Below the pieces are notes generated by a model. The model had not been told where the DNA came from. It saw only the letters and a list, made by a program, of their open reading frames with translations, and did not search any database. From Halomonas zincidurans B6 (GTDB lineage Bacteria > Pseudomonadota > Gammaproteobacteria > Pseudomonadales > Halomonadaceae), in NCBI RefSeq assembly GCF_000731955.1, contig NZ_JNCK01000001.1, forward strand, positions 124,001-188,000: a stretch of 64,000 bases of DNA. Direction: 5' to 3'. Shown piece after piece: positions 34,642 to 43,955 of this stretch; position 1 is the stretch's first letter; each line of letters opens with the position of its first letter. Made by a program: the position numbers and the translations under genes.

Positions 34642-36233
34642 GGCTCGTCTCCTGTGGCATCGCTGGGCGCTTCACGTTCGATGATCGAGCGAATGTACGC
34701 CTCCTGATCGGCGAGCTGATCGGCCGTGGCGCTGGTGAAGTCGGTCAGCGGTCCGGCGAAGATCACCAGCAGGGGCGAGGCGCCGAGCAGCAGCAGAAGG
34801 CCCGCCGTACGCATCGCCCCGACGCGGCGCTGGCCGCGTTCGCTGTCCTTGTCGCGCTCATGCTCCTTGTCGCGTTCGCCGCTCTCGTGGCGCTCGCGGC
34901 GGCGCTCGCCTCCCGAGGTCCGCCAGAACAGCGTCGAGCCGGTGCGCGACAGGGCGACGATCGCCGCCAGACTGCTGATCAGCAGGACCGGCCACAGCCA
35001 TACCAGTTGGCTGGCCGTGGCGGCCTTCAGGACCAGCGCCTTGCCGACCGCGCCGGAAAAGGGCGGAATCCCGGCCACCGTCAGCGCGCCGATGAAGAAC
35101 AGCGTGCCCAGCAATGCGGTTTGATTGACGGCCCGGCCGCGGACGATGCGTGCGCCGGCCTTGCCGCGCTGATGGGCGATGATGTCGACCAGCAGGAACA
35201 GCCCGCCGGTCACCAGCGTGGTATGCACCATGTAATAGAGCAGCGCGGCGTTGGCATCGATGCTGTTCATGCCGATTCCGGCGAGCAGAGTGCCCACCGA
35301 GATGATGATCAGATAGGCGACCTGGGTACGCAGATCCCGTGACGAGAGCACGCCCACCCCGCCCAGCGCCAGGGTCGCCAGTGACAGCCACCAGACCCAG
35401 GGCTGGGCCAGGTAGGCCAGCGCCCCGGCCTGGGCGCCGAAGATCAGCGTGAAGACGCGCAGGATGGCGTAGATGCCGACCTTGGTGAGAATCGCGAACA
35501 GCGCAGCGACCGGGGCCGCGGCCGCGGCATAGGCGCGCGGCAACCAGAAGTACAGCGGCAGGATTGCCGACTTCAGGCCGAATACCACCAGCAACAGCAT
35601 GGCGCCGGCCTTGGCAAGCACCAGACGGCTGCTGTCGAGCCCTGGCACTTTCGCCGCCATGTCGGCCATGTTGAGCGTGCCGATGGTGCCGTAGAGCACC
35701 CCCAGGCCGATCAGGAACAGCGCAGAGCCGGCCAGGTTGAGCACCACGTAATGGAATCCCGAGTGAATGCGCGCCTTGCCGCCGCCGTGCATCAGCAGCG
35801 AATAGGAGGCGATCAGCAGCACCTCGAAGAACACGAACAGATTGAACAGGTCACCGGTCAGGAAGGCACCGTTGATGCCCATCAGTTGCAACTGGAACAG
35901 CCCATGAAAATTCGAGCCTTGCTCGTCGTTGCCTGCGCTGGCATAAAGCAGGCTGCCGAGTGCGAGTAAGGCGGTCAGCGTGACCATCAGTGCCGACAGC
36001 CGGTCGGCGACCAGGATGATGCCGAACGGTGGCTGCCAGTCGCCCAGCGCATAATAGCGAATCGTGCCGTCGGCGCTCTGGACCAGCAGCAGCGCGCACA
36101 CCGCCAGCAGCAGTGCCGTGGCGACCAGGCTGACGACACGCCGCGGCGTCGCTGGTCCTTCACGGTTGAGCAGCAGCCCCAGCCCGGCGACCAGCGGCAG
36201 AAGAATGGGCAGCGCGATCAGGTGATCCATCAA
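34638..36233 (-). CDS. mrpD: Na+/H+ (or K+/H+) antiporter subunit D
   Basis: A NuoN/NuoM-like proton-channel subunit of 531 residues with about 14 membrane helices. Conserved residues include the glutamate in LFVFFEVLLIASYSLL and lysines in VFGLKSAILPLYFWLPRAYA. The start overlaps mrpC by four bases. An odd insertion at residues 440-470 (for example SGGERRRERHESGERDKEHE) replaces a short loop with a 31-residue run of Arg, Glu, Lys, Asp, His and Ser before the final hydrophobic segment. Such an insertion is not part of the family core. Confidence 0.93.
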   Translation of the reverse strand: MMDHLIALPILLPLVAGLGLLLNREGPATPRRVVSLVATALLLAVCALLLVQSADGTIRYYALGDWQPPFGIILVADRLSALMVTLTALLALGSLLYASAGNDEQGSNFHGLFQLQLMGINGAFLTGDLFNLFVFFEVLLIASYSLLMHGGGKARIHSGFHYVVLNLAGSALFLIGLGVLYGTIGTLNMADMAAKVPGLDSSRLVLAKAGAMLLLVVFGLKSAILPLYFWLPRAYAAAAAPVAALFAILTKVGIYAILRVFTLIFGAQAGALAYLAQPWVWWLSLATLALGGVGVLSSRDLRTQVAYLIIISVGTLLAGIGMNSIDANAALLYYMVHTTLVTGGLFLLVDIIAHQRGKAGARIVRGRAVNQTALLGTLFFIGALTVAGIPPFSGAVGKALVLKAATASQLVWLWPVLLISSLAAIVALSRTGSTLFWRTSGGERRRERHESGERDKEHERDKDSERGQRRVGAMRTAGLLLLLGASPLLVIFAGPLTDFTSATADQLADQEAYIRSIIEREAPSDATGDEP

Positions 36234-36580
36234 CTGCTCTCCTCCCGCGGCTCGTCGAGGCGATTGCCGTTGACGTGGTCGCTGCCCAGATCACTCCGGG
36301 CACGTATCGCCAGGATCACCGAGAAGGCGGTCATGGCGAAGCCGATGACGATCGCCGTGAGCACCAGGGCCTGGGGCAGCGGGTCGGCGTAGTCGCCGCC
36401 CTGGCCTTTGATCAAGGCCGCGCCGCCGGTGGTCAGCCCGCCCATCGAGAACAGGAACAGGTTGACGGCATAGGAGAGCAGCGTCAGGCCCACCACCACC
36501 GGGAAGGTCCGGCCGCGCAGCGCCAGGAACAGCCCGCAGGCGGCGAGCACGCCGGTAGTCATCGAGAACAGCGCTTCCAT
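36230..36580 (-). CDS. mrpC: Na+/H+ (or K+/H+) antiporter subunit C
   Basis: A 116-residue NuoK-like subunit with three transmembrane helices and the family core SYAVNLFLFSMGGLTTGGAA, ADPLPQALVLTAIVIGFAMT. The ATG at 36580 shares one base with the mrpA stop (TGATG), and the stop overlaps mrpD by four bases. An apparent longer frame upstream is a shadow inside mrpA. It forms part of the ion-translocating core with A and D. Confidence 0.93.
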   Translation of the reverse strand: MEALFSMTTGVLAACGLFLALRGRTFPVVVGLTLLSYAVNLFLFSMGGLTTGGAALIKGQGGDYADPLPQALVLTAIVIGFAMTAFSVILAIRARSDLGSDHVNGNRLDEPREESS

Positions 36581-39384
36581 CAGGCCTTCTCCTTGTCTTT
36601 TTGCTTGCTGGGGCGGTGCGTGGTGGTCAGCTTGCCGAGGTTGGCGAGAATCATCAGCGTGGCGCCGACCACGGTGAGATACACCCCCAGGTCGAACAGT
36701 GTCGTGGTGACCAGCTTGATCTTGCCGATCAACGGCAGGTAGAACGTGCCGATCGCCGACGTCAAGAAGGGATAGCCTAACGCCAGGCTGCCCAGGCCGG
36801 TCAGCGTCGCCAGGCCGACCCCGGCGACGGCGATCGGCTGGTACTGAAACGACATGCGCCGCTGACACCAGTCGACGCCATGGGCGATGTACAGGAGGAT
36901 CAACGCCACCGCCGTGACCAGGCCGGCGATGAAACCGCCGCCCGGTGCGTTGTGACCGCGCAGAAAGATGAATGCCGACACCAGCAGGGCCAGCGGCAGG
37001 ATGGTCTGCGACACGCTGATCAGAATCAGCGGATGACGGTCGCGGGACCATGGCCGGCCCTCGGCGTCACTCGATGGCATGAATAGTCGCAGCCGGTTGA
37101 GCAGCTTGTAGATGCCCACCGCGGCGATGCACAGCACGGTGATCTCGCCGAGGGTATCGAAGCCGCGGAAGTCGACCAGAATCACGTTGACCACGTTATA
37201 CCCGCCGCCACCCGGCACGCTGTTGGCGATGAAGAACTGCGAGATCGATTCCAGCGGCCGGGTCAGCACCGCAAAGTTGAGGCTGGCGACGGTCCCGCCG
37301 AACGCCGTGGCCAGCAATACGTCGCGCAGGATCCGCGCAGCGCCGGACTCCTTGGGGGTTCGCTGGGGCAGGAAGAACAGCGCCAGCATCAGCAGGATCA
37401 TGGTCACCACCTCCACCGCCAGCTGAGTCAGCGCCACATCGGGTGCCGAGAAGCGGGCGAAGGCCAGTGAGGTCATCAGCCCGACGATCGACAGCATCAG
37501 CAGCGAGATCAGCCGCCGCCGGTGCAGGATCGCCGTGGCCAGGCCGGCGAATATCGCCATGCCGGCGCCGACGATGACCACCCCGTCGAGCGGTTGCAGC
37601 GGTAGCGGGCCGCGCAGCTCGGTGGCGTCGAGCAGGGTGCCGCCGACCAGGCCCAGGATGGTGATCACCAGCCACAGCATGTAGCGCTGCAGCGAGCCGT
37701 TTTCCAACGTGTCGATCACGCGCTGGGTGGTGTGTACCAGGCTCTGGACCGAGGCCTCGAACAGCAGTCGTGCGTCGCGGGCACGAAACTGGCGCTGAAA
37801 GGCGAATAGATACTTGCGCTGCCAGTACAGCGCGGCGCCGCCGATCAGCGCGATGGCACTCATCAGCAGCGGTAGGCTGAAACCTTGCCAGACCACCAGA
37901 TGCAGTTCGGGCGTGTCGCCGACCAGCGCGGCGTTGCCCGCCGCGGTGAGCAGCGCCGTGGTGGTCAACGCCGGCAGGGTGCCGATCAGCAGGCTCAGCG
38001 CGGCAAGCAGCAGCCCCGGAGCGATCATCAGCCTGGGCGGTGCATGGGGTGTCTTGGGCAACTCGGGCATGGGCCCCTGAAAGAATACGTTGTTGACCAG
38101 GCGTATCGTGTAGGCCACCGACAACAGGCTGCCCAGCGTCGCCAGTACCGGAATCAACCATGACAGCCCGCCCAGCAGTTGAGTGTCGAGGGACTCCTTG
38201 AGCAGCATCTCCTTGGGCAGAAAGCCGCTGAAGTAGGGTACCCCGGCCAGCGACGCCCCGGCGACGACCGCCACTACCGCGACCAGCGGCATCGTCCGCC
38301 ACAGTCCCTGAAGCTTGCGGATATCGCGGGTTCCGGTTTCGTGATCGACGATCCCGGCGGTCATGAACAGCGCCGCCTTGAAGAGAGCATGACTGAGAAT
38401 CTGAAAGAGCGCGGCGACCGTCGCTATCTGATTGTTGAGTCCCAGCAGCAGGGTGATCAGCCCCAGCTGACTGATTGTCGAGTTGGCCAGCACGCCCTTG
38501 AGATCGTACTTGAGCAGCGCAAAATAGCCCCCGTAGAGCATCGTCGCCAGGCCGGTCAGGCCGACCAGGTAGAGCCACTCGGGGCTGCCGGCCAGCGCCG
38601 GGTGCATGCGTGCCAGCAGGAACACGCCGGCTTTGACCATGGTCGCCGAATGCAGGAATGCCGACACCGGCGTCGGCGCAGCCATTGCGTGAGGCAGCCA
38701 GAACTGGAAGGGAAACTGGGCCGACTTGGTGAATGCGCCGAGCAGTACCAGCAGCAATGCCGGCAGATAGCGCGGGTCGGCCTGAATCATGTCGCGGCTG
38801 TCGAGCACCACCTGCAGGTCGTAGCTGCCGACGATGCGGCCCAGCAGCAGCAAACCGGCGAGCAGCGCCAAGCCTCCGGCCCCGGTCACGGTGAGCGCCA
38901 TGCGGGCGCCCTTGCGGGCCTCGCTCTGGTGATACCAGTAGCCGATCAGCAGGAACGACGACAGACTGGTGAGTTCCCAGAAGAACCACAGCAGCAACAG
39001 ATTGTCGGCCATGACGATGCCCAGCATCGCCGCCATGAACAGCAGCAGGAAGGCGTAAAAGCGCGGTGCGTTGTCGCTGGCCAGCAGATAGTAACGGGCG
39101 TAGACGATGATCAGCAGGCCGATCCCCAGGATCAGCAGCACGAACAGCAAAGAAAGGCCGTCCAGGCGCAGGGCGAGGCTCAGGTCCAGCGCCGGAATCC
39201 AGCGGTAGGCCTGACGGAACACCTCGCCATCGAGTACCGCGCCGGCATAATAGAGCGCGACCGCCAGTGCTATGAGCACTGGCGCGGCTGCCACGGCGGC
39301 GCAGGCGCCACGGCGCTCGTTGGAACTCATGATGGGCAGCAGGCCGCCCACCAGTGGCAGCAGCACAATCAATAACAGCGGCAT
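36580..39384 (-). CDS. mrpA: Fused Na+/H+ (or K+/H+) antiporter subunits A and B
   Basis: A 934-residue protein in which the NuoL-like A subunit (about residues 1-770) continues into the B domain (about 790-934). A-subunit marks include LLLWFFWELTSLSSFLLIGY, QFPFQFWLPHAMAAPTPVSA and FLHSATMVKAGVFLLARMHP. The B part holds RGHNAPGGGFIAGLVTAVAL. This AB fusion defines group 2 (Pha-type) operons, which have six rather than seven genes and exchange Na+ or K+ for protons in alkali and salt tolerance. It is the first large gene of the operon, and a small ORF lies upstream on the same strand. Confidence 0.95.
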   Translation of the reverse strand: MPLLLIVLLPLVGGLLPIMSSNERRGACAAVAAAPVLIALAVALYYAGAVLDGEVFRQAYRWIPALDLSLALRLDGLSLLFVLLILGIGLLIIVYARYYLLASDNAPRFYAFLLLFMAAMLGIVMADNLLLLWFFWELTSLSSFLLIGYWYHQSEARKGARMALTVTGAGGLALLAGLLLLGRIVGSYDLQVVLDSRDMIQADPRYLPALLLVLLGAFTKSAQFPFQFWLPHAMAAPTPVSAFLHSATMVKAGVFLLARMHPALAGSPEWLYLVGLTGLATMLYGGYFALLKYDLKGVLANSTISQLGLITLLLGLNNQIATVAALFQILSHALFKAALFMTAGIVDHETGTRDIRKLQGLWRTMPLVAVVAVVAGASLAGVPYFSGFLPKEMLLKESLDTQLLGGLSWLIPVLATLGSLLSVAYTIRLVNNVFFQGPMPELPKTPHAPPRLMIAPGLLLAALSLLIGTLPALTTTALLTAAGNAALVGDTPELHLVVWQGFSLPLLMSAIALIGGAALYWQRKYLFAFQRQFRARDARLLFEASVQSLVHTTQRVIDTLENGSLQRYMLWLVITILGLVGGTLLDATELRGPLPLQPLDGVVIVGAGMAIFAGLATAILHRRRLISLLMLSIVGLMTSLAFARFSAPDVALTQLAVEVVTMILLMLALFFLPQRTPKESGAARILRDVLLATAFGGTVASLNFAVLTRPLESISQFFIANSVPGGGGYNVVNVILVDFRGFDTLGEITVLCIAAVGIYKLLNRLRLFMPSSDAEGRPWSRDRHPLILISVSQTILPLALLVSAFIFLRGHNAPGGGFIAGLVTAVALILLYIAHGVDWCQRRMSFQYQPIAVAGVGLATLTGLGSLALGYPFLTSAIGTFYLPLIGKIKLVTTTLFDLGVYLTVVGATLMILANLGKLTTTHRPSKQKDKEKA

Positions 39385-39477
39385 GAACGACTCGCTCTCG
39401 TCGTTGGCGTTCTGGCGGATCCGGCGCGCGGCGCGCGGTTGCGATAGGTCACAGTTCAGCCGTTGCGGAAACGACCA

Positions 39478-39639
39478 TCAAGCGAAATCGAAAGGCGGGT
39501 CGGTAAGAAACGGGCGGCGTACGGCTCGGGGCGCCAGCATCCAGGCAGGAGTGCGGTCGACCGGACGCGCGGTGGTCAGAGTATCGGCACCGGTATGGCG
39601 AGGCGCGCGTGGGGTTGCGCGCGGGGGGTGGCCCGTCAT
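39478..39639 (-). CDS. Candidate 53-residue small protein upstream of the Mrp operon
   Basis: A 53-codon frame read toward mrpA. The ATG at 39639 is preceded by GGGAGGA about seven bases away, one of the strongest ribosome binding sites in the region. The product is Pro/Arg/Thr-rich (GHPPRATPRAPRHTGADTLT) without a membrane helix or known domain. It could be a small protein, a leader for the antiporter mRNA or chance. A weaker upstream ATG at 39681 would extend it by 14 residues. Confidence 0.35.
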   Translation of the reverse strand: MTGHPPRATPRAPRHTGADTLTTARPVDRTPAWMLAPRAVRRPFLTDPPFDFA

Positions 39640-39920
39640 GGTGTCTTCCTCCCTTCGTGGCTTCCCGGCATCCAAGAGCATTGGTCTTCGAAGTAAGCTA
39701 GTTTGCTGTTTTTATTGAGATAAAATGCCGGTTGGCTGACGCCTTCGCGGCGTCAGTCTTCGACTCTACCACGCCCCCCGACGCCAATCTAGCGTAACCG
39801 GCGTGGCCGCGCCCCGCGAAAATCGCCGGGGCCAGCGCTAGTCGCGCAGCCTCACCTGCGAGAAGATAGGCGCGCGCGTCCTGTACCGTCCTCCGTTCAT
39901 TTGCCTGGCAAGGAAGTTTC
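39640..39920. other. Divergent intergenic region between the Mrp operon and the transglycosylase gene
   Basis: About 280 bases without a supported gene. It must hold promoters for the antiporter operon (minus) and the transglycosylase (plus). A stretch near 39705-39727 is relatively AT-rich. A hairpin lies within it and is listed separately. Confidence 0.5.
39736..39756. other. 8-bp stem hairpin with TTCGC loop
   Basis: CTGACGCC pairs with GGCGTCAG around TTCGC. No T-run follows on the plus strand. On the minus strand the sequence after it is only modestly T-rich. Its place between divergent genes argues against a terminator. Confidence 0.4.
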
Positions 39921-41219
39921 ATGATTCGTCGCCTCCCGGTTCCATTGCTGCTGACACTGCTGATGCCCCTGGCCGGCTGCCAGGTCAGCGCCAGTACCAC
40001 CGACATAGTCGGCCGCGATGCCACTCTCGCCCCCGAGGCCAGCCAGACCACGGCGGCGAGCGCCGCCGAGCAAACCGATACCGCCGCGCCCGCGGTACGT
40101 CAGGACTTCGTCGCCTGGGTCGCCGACTTCCGTCGTCAGGCCCTGACCGAGGGCATCAACGCGGTGACGCTGGCGGCGGCGTTCGATGACGTCCGCTACC
40201 TGCCGCGTGTCATCGAGCTCGACCGCGCCCAGCCGGAATTCACCCGCCAGGTCTGGGACTATCTCGATACCGCGATTTCCCCCGCCCGGATCCAGCAGGG
40301 CCGCGCGCAACTCGCCGAGTATCGCGCGCCGATCCAGGCCGCCAGTCGGCGCTACGGCGTGCCGGCCGAGATCCTGGTGGCGATCTGGGGCATCGAGAGC
40401 AACTACGGCAGCAACTTCGGCAGCTTCTCGACCATCGACGCGCTGGCCACGCTGGGTTACGACGGTCGCCGCCCCGACTTCGCCCGCAGCGAGTTGCTCG
40501 CGGCGTTGCGCATCCTGCAGCGCGGCGACATCGACCGCGAGCACATGCGCGGCTCCTGGGCCGGGGCCATGGGCCACACTCAGTTTCTGCCGTCGAGCTT
40601 CGAGAAATATGCCCGCGACGCCGACGGCGACGGCCGACGCGACATCTGGGGCAGCATCGCCGACGTCATGGCATCGACCGCCAGTTACCTGACCGACGCC
40701 GGCTGGCGAAAGGGCGAGCCGTGGGGCGCGGAGGTCCGCCTGCCCGATAACTTCGACTACGCCCAGACCGAACTGGACGTGCGCCGCTCGAGCCAGGCAT
40801 GGCTGGCGCAGGGGGTGCGTGGCGTGCGCGGCACGCAGTTGCCAGCGCTTGATCAAGCCTCGATCATCGCCCCGGCCGGCGCCCGCGGGCCAGCCTTCCT
40901 GGTGGGGCACAACTTCCGGACGATCATGCGCTACAACGCCTCGACCAGTTATGCGCTGGCGGTCGCGCTGCTCTCCGAGCGGCTGGCCGGCGAACCGGGG
41001 CTGGTCGGCGACTGGCCGCGCCAGCAGCCGGCGCTGTCGCGCAGCCAGGTCAAGCGTCTTCAGCAGTTGCTCAACGCGCGCGGCTTCGAGGTCGGCTCTG
41101 CGGATGGGGTGATCGGACCGAATACCCGGCGCGGGCTGCGTGAATACCAGCGCAGCCTGGGACAGACGCCGGACGGCTTCGCCACCGTAGGGATGCTCGA
41201 GCGACTCGAAGCCGACTGA
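39921..41219 (+). CDS. Lipoprotein lytic murein transglycosylase, MltB family, with peptidoglycan-binding domain
   Basis: A 432-residue outer-membrane lipoprotein. The lipobox is LAGC after a short hydrophobic signal, and the next mature residue is Gln rather than Asp, favouring the outer membrane. The SLT-type lytic domain covers about residues 60-350 with the catalytic glutamate in WGIESNYGSNFG near residue 160. A C-terminal peptidoglycan-binding domain (QLLNARGFEVGSADGVIGPN) follows. It cleaves the glycan strand between MurNAc and GlcNAc. It converges with rsmE. Confidence 0.92.
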   Translation: MIRRLPVPLLLTLLMPLAGCQVSASTTDIVGRDATLAPEASQTTAASAAEQTDTAAPAVRQDFVAWVADFRRQALTEGINAVTLAAAFDDVRYLPRVIELDRAQPEFTRQVWDYLDTAISPARIQQGRAQLAEYRAPIQAASRRYGVPAEILVAIWGIESNYGSNFGSFSTIDALATLGYDGRRPDFARSELLAALRILQRGDIDREHMRGSWAGAMGHTQFLPSSFEKYARDADGDGRRDIWGSIADVMASTASYLTDAGWRKGEPWGAEVRLPDNFDYAQTELDVRRSSQAWLAQGVRGVRGTQLPALDQASIIAPAGARGPAFLVGHNFRTIMRYNASTSYALAVALLSERLAGEPGLVGDWPRQQPALSRSQVKRLQQLLNARGFEVGSADGVIGPNTRRGLREYQRSLGQTPDGFATVGMLERLEAD

Positions 41220-41230
41220 GCGAGGCCGGA

Positions 41231-41944
41231 TTAGCCGAGCCGTGCCAGCAGGGCGGTGACCGCGGTCTCGACGCGCAGGATGCGTTCGCCGAGATGGATG
41301 CCCTGGCAGCCCGCGGCGAGCAGGCACTCCACCTCGTAGGCAATGAAGCCGCCTTCGGGGCCGACCAGCAGCACGCTGGGCCGGTGGATGCCGCGCGGGC
41401 AGGCCTCGTCCATGCCCGGGTGGGCGAGCAGGCCCTGCTTGCCGGCCAGCAGCCCGGGCAGCCGGTCCTCGACGAACGGCTTGAAGCGGGGCTCGCAACT
41501 GAGCGTCGGCAGCACGGTGTCGCGGGCCTGCTCGAGGCCCAGCACCAGGTGGTCGTGGATCTTCGCCGGCGCCAGCTCGGGCGACTGCCAGTAGCTCTTC
41601 TCGACGCGCCGGGTGTGCAGCAGGGTGATCTGCTTGACCCCCAGCGCGGTGACGTGCTCCAGCGTTCGGGCCAGCATGCGTGGACGCGGCAGGGCCAGCA
41701 CCAGGTGCACCGGCAGCGGCGGCGGCGGCGGCCGGTCGAGGACGAGCTCGCTGAACAGCGCCGCCTGCGTATCCAGCGTCGCCAGCCGCGCCGTGCCCCA
41801 GCGGCCATCGCGCACCCCCACCGTCAGGCGATCGCCAGGGGTGGCGCGATGCACTTCGCGCAGATGGCGCAGACGGCGCGGGTCGCTGACGCGCGCCAGG
41901 CCGCCGGTAGTCAGGTCGGCGGGGTCGAGCAGGATCAGGTTCAT
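41231..41944 (-). CDS. rsmE: 16S rRNA (uracil(1498)-N3)-methyltransferase
   Basis: A 237-residue SPOUT methyltransferase acting on U1498 of 16S rRNA. The N-terminal PUA-like domain is LRHLREVHRATPGDRLTVGV, and the knotted domain carries LLVGPEGGFIAYEVECLLAA and LGERILRVETAVTALLA, the SAM-binding features. The ATG at 41944 starts MNLILLDP, matching the family start. Longer upstream readings in this frame are not supported. Confidence 0.95.
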   Translation of the reverse strand: MNLILLDPADLTTGGLARVSDPRRLRHLREVHRATPGDRLTVGVRDGRWGTARLATLDTQAALFSELVLDRPPPPPLPVHLVLALPRPRMLARTLEHVTALGVKQITLLHTRRVEKSYWQSPELAPAKIHDHLVLGLEQARDTVLPTLSCEPRFKPFVEDRLPGLLAGKQGLLAHPGMDEACPRGIHRPSVLLVGPEGGFIAYEVECLLAAGCQGIHLGERILRVETAVTALLARLG

Positions 41945-42092
41945 GAGCGCTCCGAAGACGCGGGCGGCCATGATAGCCGAGACCGCGGCGGCTGACAGGG
42001 GTTTGCAAGCCATGGTTTGCAAGCTATGGGTTGCAAGAAAAGGGGTGCGGTGCACAATGCATCGATGCCGATTAACGATGAGGAGCAGCGCC

Positions 42093-42551
42093 GTGCGCGT
42101 GATACGTAAGTATGCCAATCGCCGACTCTACGACACCCAGCAGAGTCGTTACGTGACGCTCGAAGATCTGCGGCGCCTGATTCTCGACGACGAGCCGTTC
42201 CGTGTCGAGGATGCCAAGAGCGGCGAGGACCTGACGCGGACCATCCTGCTGTCGATCATCATCGAGCAGGAACAGGCCGACGGTGACGCCGAGGTGTTCT
42301 CCAACGACCTGCTGACCCAGATGATCCGCATCTACGCCATGTCGCAGCCGCTGCCGCTGGCGCGTTACCTGGAGCAGGGCACCCAACTGATGCTCGAGCA
42401 GCAGAAGCACTTCAAGGATCAGTGGCAGCAGGCCATGCGCCACACGCCGATGGAGTTGATGCGCGAGATGGCCGAAGAGAACATGCGCTTCTGGCAGCAG
42501 ACGATGAACCGCACGCAGCACACGCGCGACGACGAGGACAAGGACGACTGA
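42093..42551 (+). CDS. phaR: Polyhydroxyalkanoate synthesis regulator PhaR
   Basis: A 152-residue regulator of the PhaR family. The N-terminal DNA-binding domain is unmistakable (VIRKYANRRLYDTQQSRYVT), followed by TLEDLRRLILDDEPFRVEDA and an accessory domain ending in an acidic tail. PhaR represses phasin and polyester genes and binds PHA granules in characterised bacteria. The GTG at 42093 has AGGAG seven bases upstream; an ATG 15 bases earlier lacks one. No phasin or phaC gene lies in this window, so its targets are elsewhere. Confidence 0.92.
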   Translation: MRVIRKYANRRLYDTQQSRYVTLEDLRRLILDDEPFRVEDAKSGEDLTRTILLSIIIEQEQADGDAEVFSNDLLTQMIRIYAMSQPLPLARYLEQGTQLMLEQQKHFKDQWQQAMRHTPMELMREMAEENMRFWQQTMNRTQHTRDDEDKDD

Positions 42552-42632
42552 GCCCGTCGCGGCCGGGCAGCGCGCCACGCTTTCTGACATAATGCCGCGG
42601 ATCGATTCCCCACTCGCGAGCAAGGTTAGTCA

Positions 42633-43919
42633 ATGAAGGTTCTGATCATCGGCGGCGGTGGCCGCGAGCACGCGCTGGCCTGGAAAGCCGCTCAGTCGCC
42701 CTACGTGGATTGCGTCTATGTCGCCCCCGGCAACGCCGGCACGGCGCGCGAATCCAAGCTGACCAACGTGGCGATCGCCGCCGACGACCTGGCCGAGCTC
42801 GAAGCCTTCGCCCGCGCGCAGGCCATCGGGCTGACCATCGTCGGTCCCGAGGCGCCGCTGGTCGCCGGGGTGGTCGATCGCTTCCGCACCGCCGGCCTGA
42901 CAATCTTCGGGCCGACCCAGGCGGCGGCCCAGCTCGAGGGCTCCAAGGCGTTCACCAAGGACTTCCTGGCCCGCCACGCGATCCCCAGCGCCGAGTACGC
43001 GACCTTCACCGCCGTCGAGCCGGCGCTGGCCTACCTGGCCGAGCGCGGCGCGCCGATCGTCATCAAGGCCGACGGACTGGCGGCCGGCAAGGGCGTGATC
43101 GTGGCCATGAGCGACGCCGAGGCCGAAGCGGCGATCCGCGACATGCTCGAGGTCAACGCCTTCGGCGACGCCGGCGCCCGGGTGGTGATCGAGGAGTTCC
43201 TTGACGGCGAGGAGGCCAGCTTCATCGTCATGGTCGACGGCGAACACGTCTTGCCGATGGCCACCAGCCAGGACCACAAGCGCGCCGGCGATGGCGATAC
43301 CGGTCCCAACACCGGCGGCATGGGCGCCTACTCGCCGGCGCCGGTGGTCACCGAGACGGTCTACCGGCGGGTCATCGACGAGGTGATCCTGCCCACGGTG
43401 CGCGGCATGGCCGCCGAGGGCCATCCCTACTCAGGCTTTTTGTACGCCGGGTTGATGATCGATGCTCAGGGCGCGCCCAAGGTGATCGAATACAACTGTC
43501 GCTTCGGCGATCCCGAGACCCAGCCGATCCTGATGCGTCTCAAGAGCGATCTGGTCAAGCTGTGCCTGGCCGGTGCCGAGGGGCGGCTGGATGGCGAGAC
43601 CTGCGAGTGGGACGCGCGCGCCGCAGTGGGTGTGGTGATGGCCGCCGGCGGCTATCCGGGCAGCTACCGCAAGGGCGATGCGATCGACGGGCTGGACGCC
43701 GCCGAGGCCGTCGGCTGCAAGGTCTTCCATGCCGGCACGGCGGAAGACGACCAAGGTCGGATCGTCACCAGCGGCGGGCGCGTGCTATGCGTAACCGCCC
43801 TGGGCGAGCGGGTCTCGCGGGCTCGCGATCGTGCCTACGATGGAGTCGCCGCGATCCACTGGGACGAAGCCCTCTATCGTCGCGACATCGCCTATCGGGC
43901 GGTGGCCCGGGAATCCTGA
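42633..43919 (+). CDS. purD: Phosphoribosylamine--glycine ligase
   Basis: PurD joins 5-phosphoribosylamine and glycine with ATP, the second step of purine synthesis. The 428-residue ATP-grasp protein begins MKVLIIGGGGREHALAWKAA and contains IVIKADGLAAGKGVIVAMSD, PNTGGMGAYSPAPVVTETVY and the metal-binding EYNCRFGDPETQPILMRLKS. It is not next to purH here, as it often is elsewhere. A 28-codon frame and prk follow on the same strand. Confidence 0.98.
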   Translation: MKVLIIGGGGREHALAWKAAQSPYVDCVYVAPGNAGTARESKLTNVAIAADDLAELEAFARAQAIGLTIVGPEAPLVAGVVDRFRTAGLTIFGPTQAAAQLEGSKAFTKDFLARHAIPSAEYATFTAVEPALAYLAERGAPIVIKADGLAAGKGVIVAMSDAEAEAAIRDMLEVNAFGDAGARVVIEEFLDGEEASFIVMVDGEHVLPMATSQDHKRAGDGDTGPNTGGMGAYSPAPVVTETVYRRVIDEVILPTVRGMAAEGHPYSGFLYAGLMIDAQGAPKVIEYNCRFGDPETQPILMRLKSDLVKLCLAGAEGRLDGETCEWDARAAVGVVMAAGGYPGSYRKGDAIDGLDAAEAVGCKVFHAGTAEDDQGRIVTSGGRVLCVTALGERVSRARDRAYDGVAAIHWDEALYRRDIAYRAVARES

Positions 43920-43955
43920 CGCCTGGCGCGCGCGTCCACTGACAGGGAGTTGACC

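Noticed and set aside
39736..39756. Hairpin as an intrinsic terminator
   Set aside because: It lies between divergent promoters and has no T-run in either direction, so it is recorded only as a hairpin.
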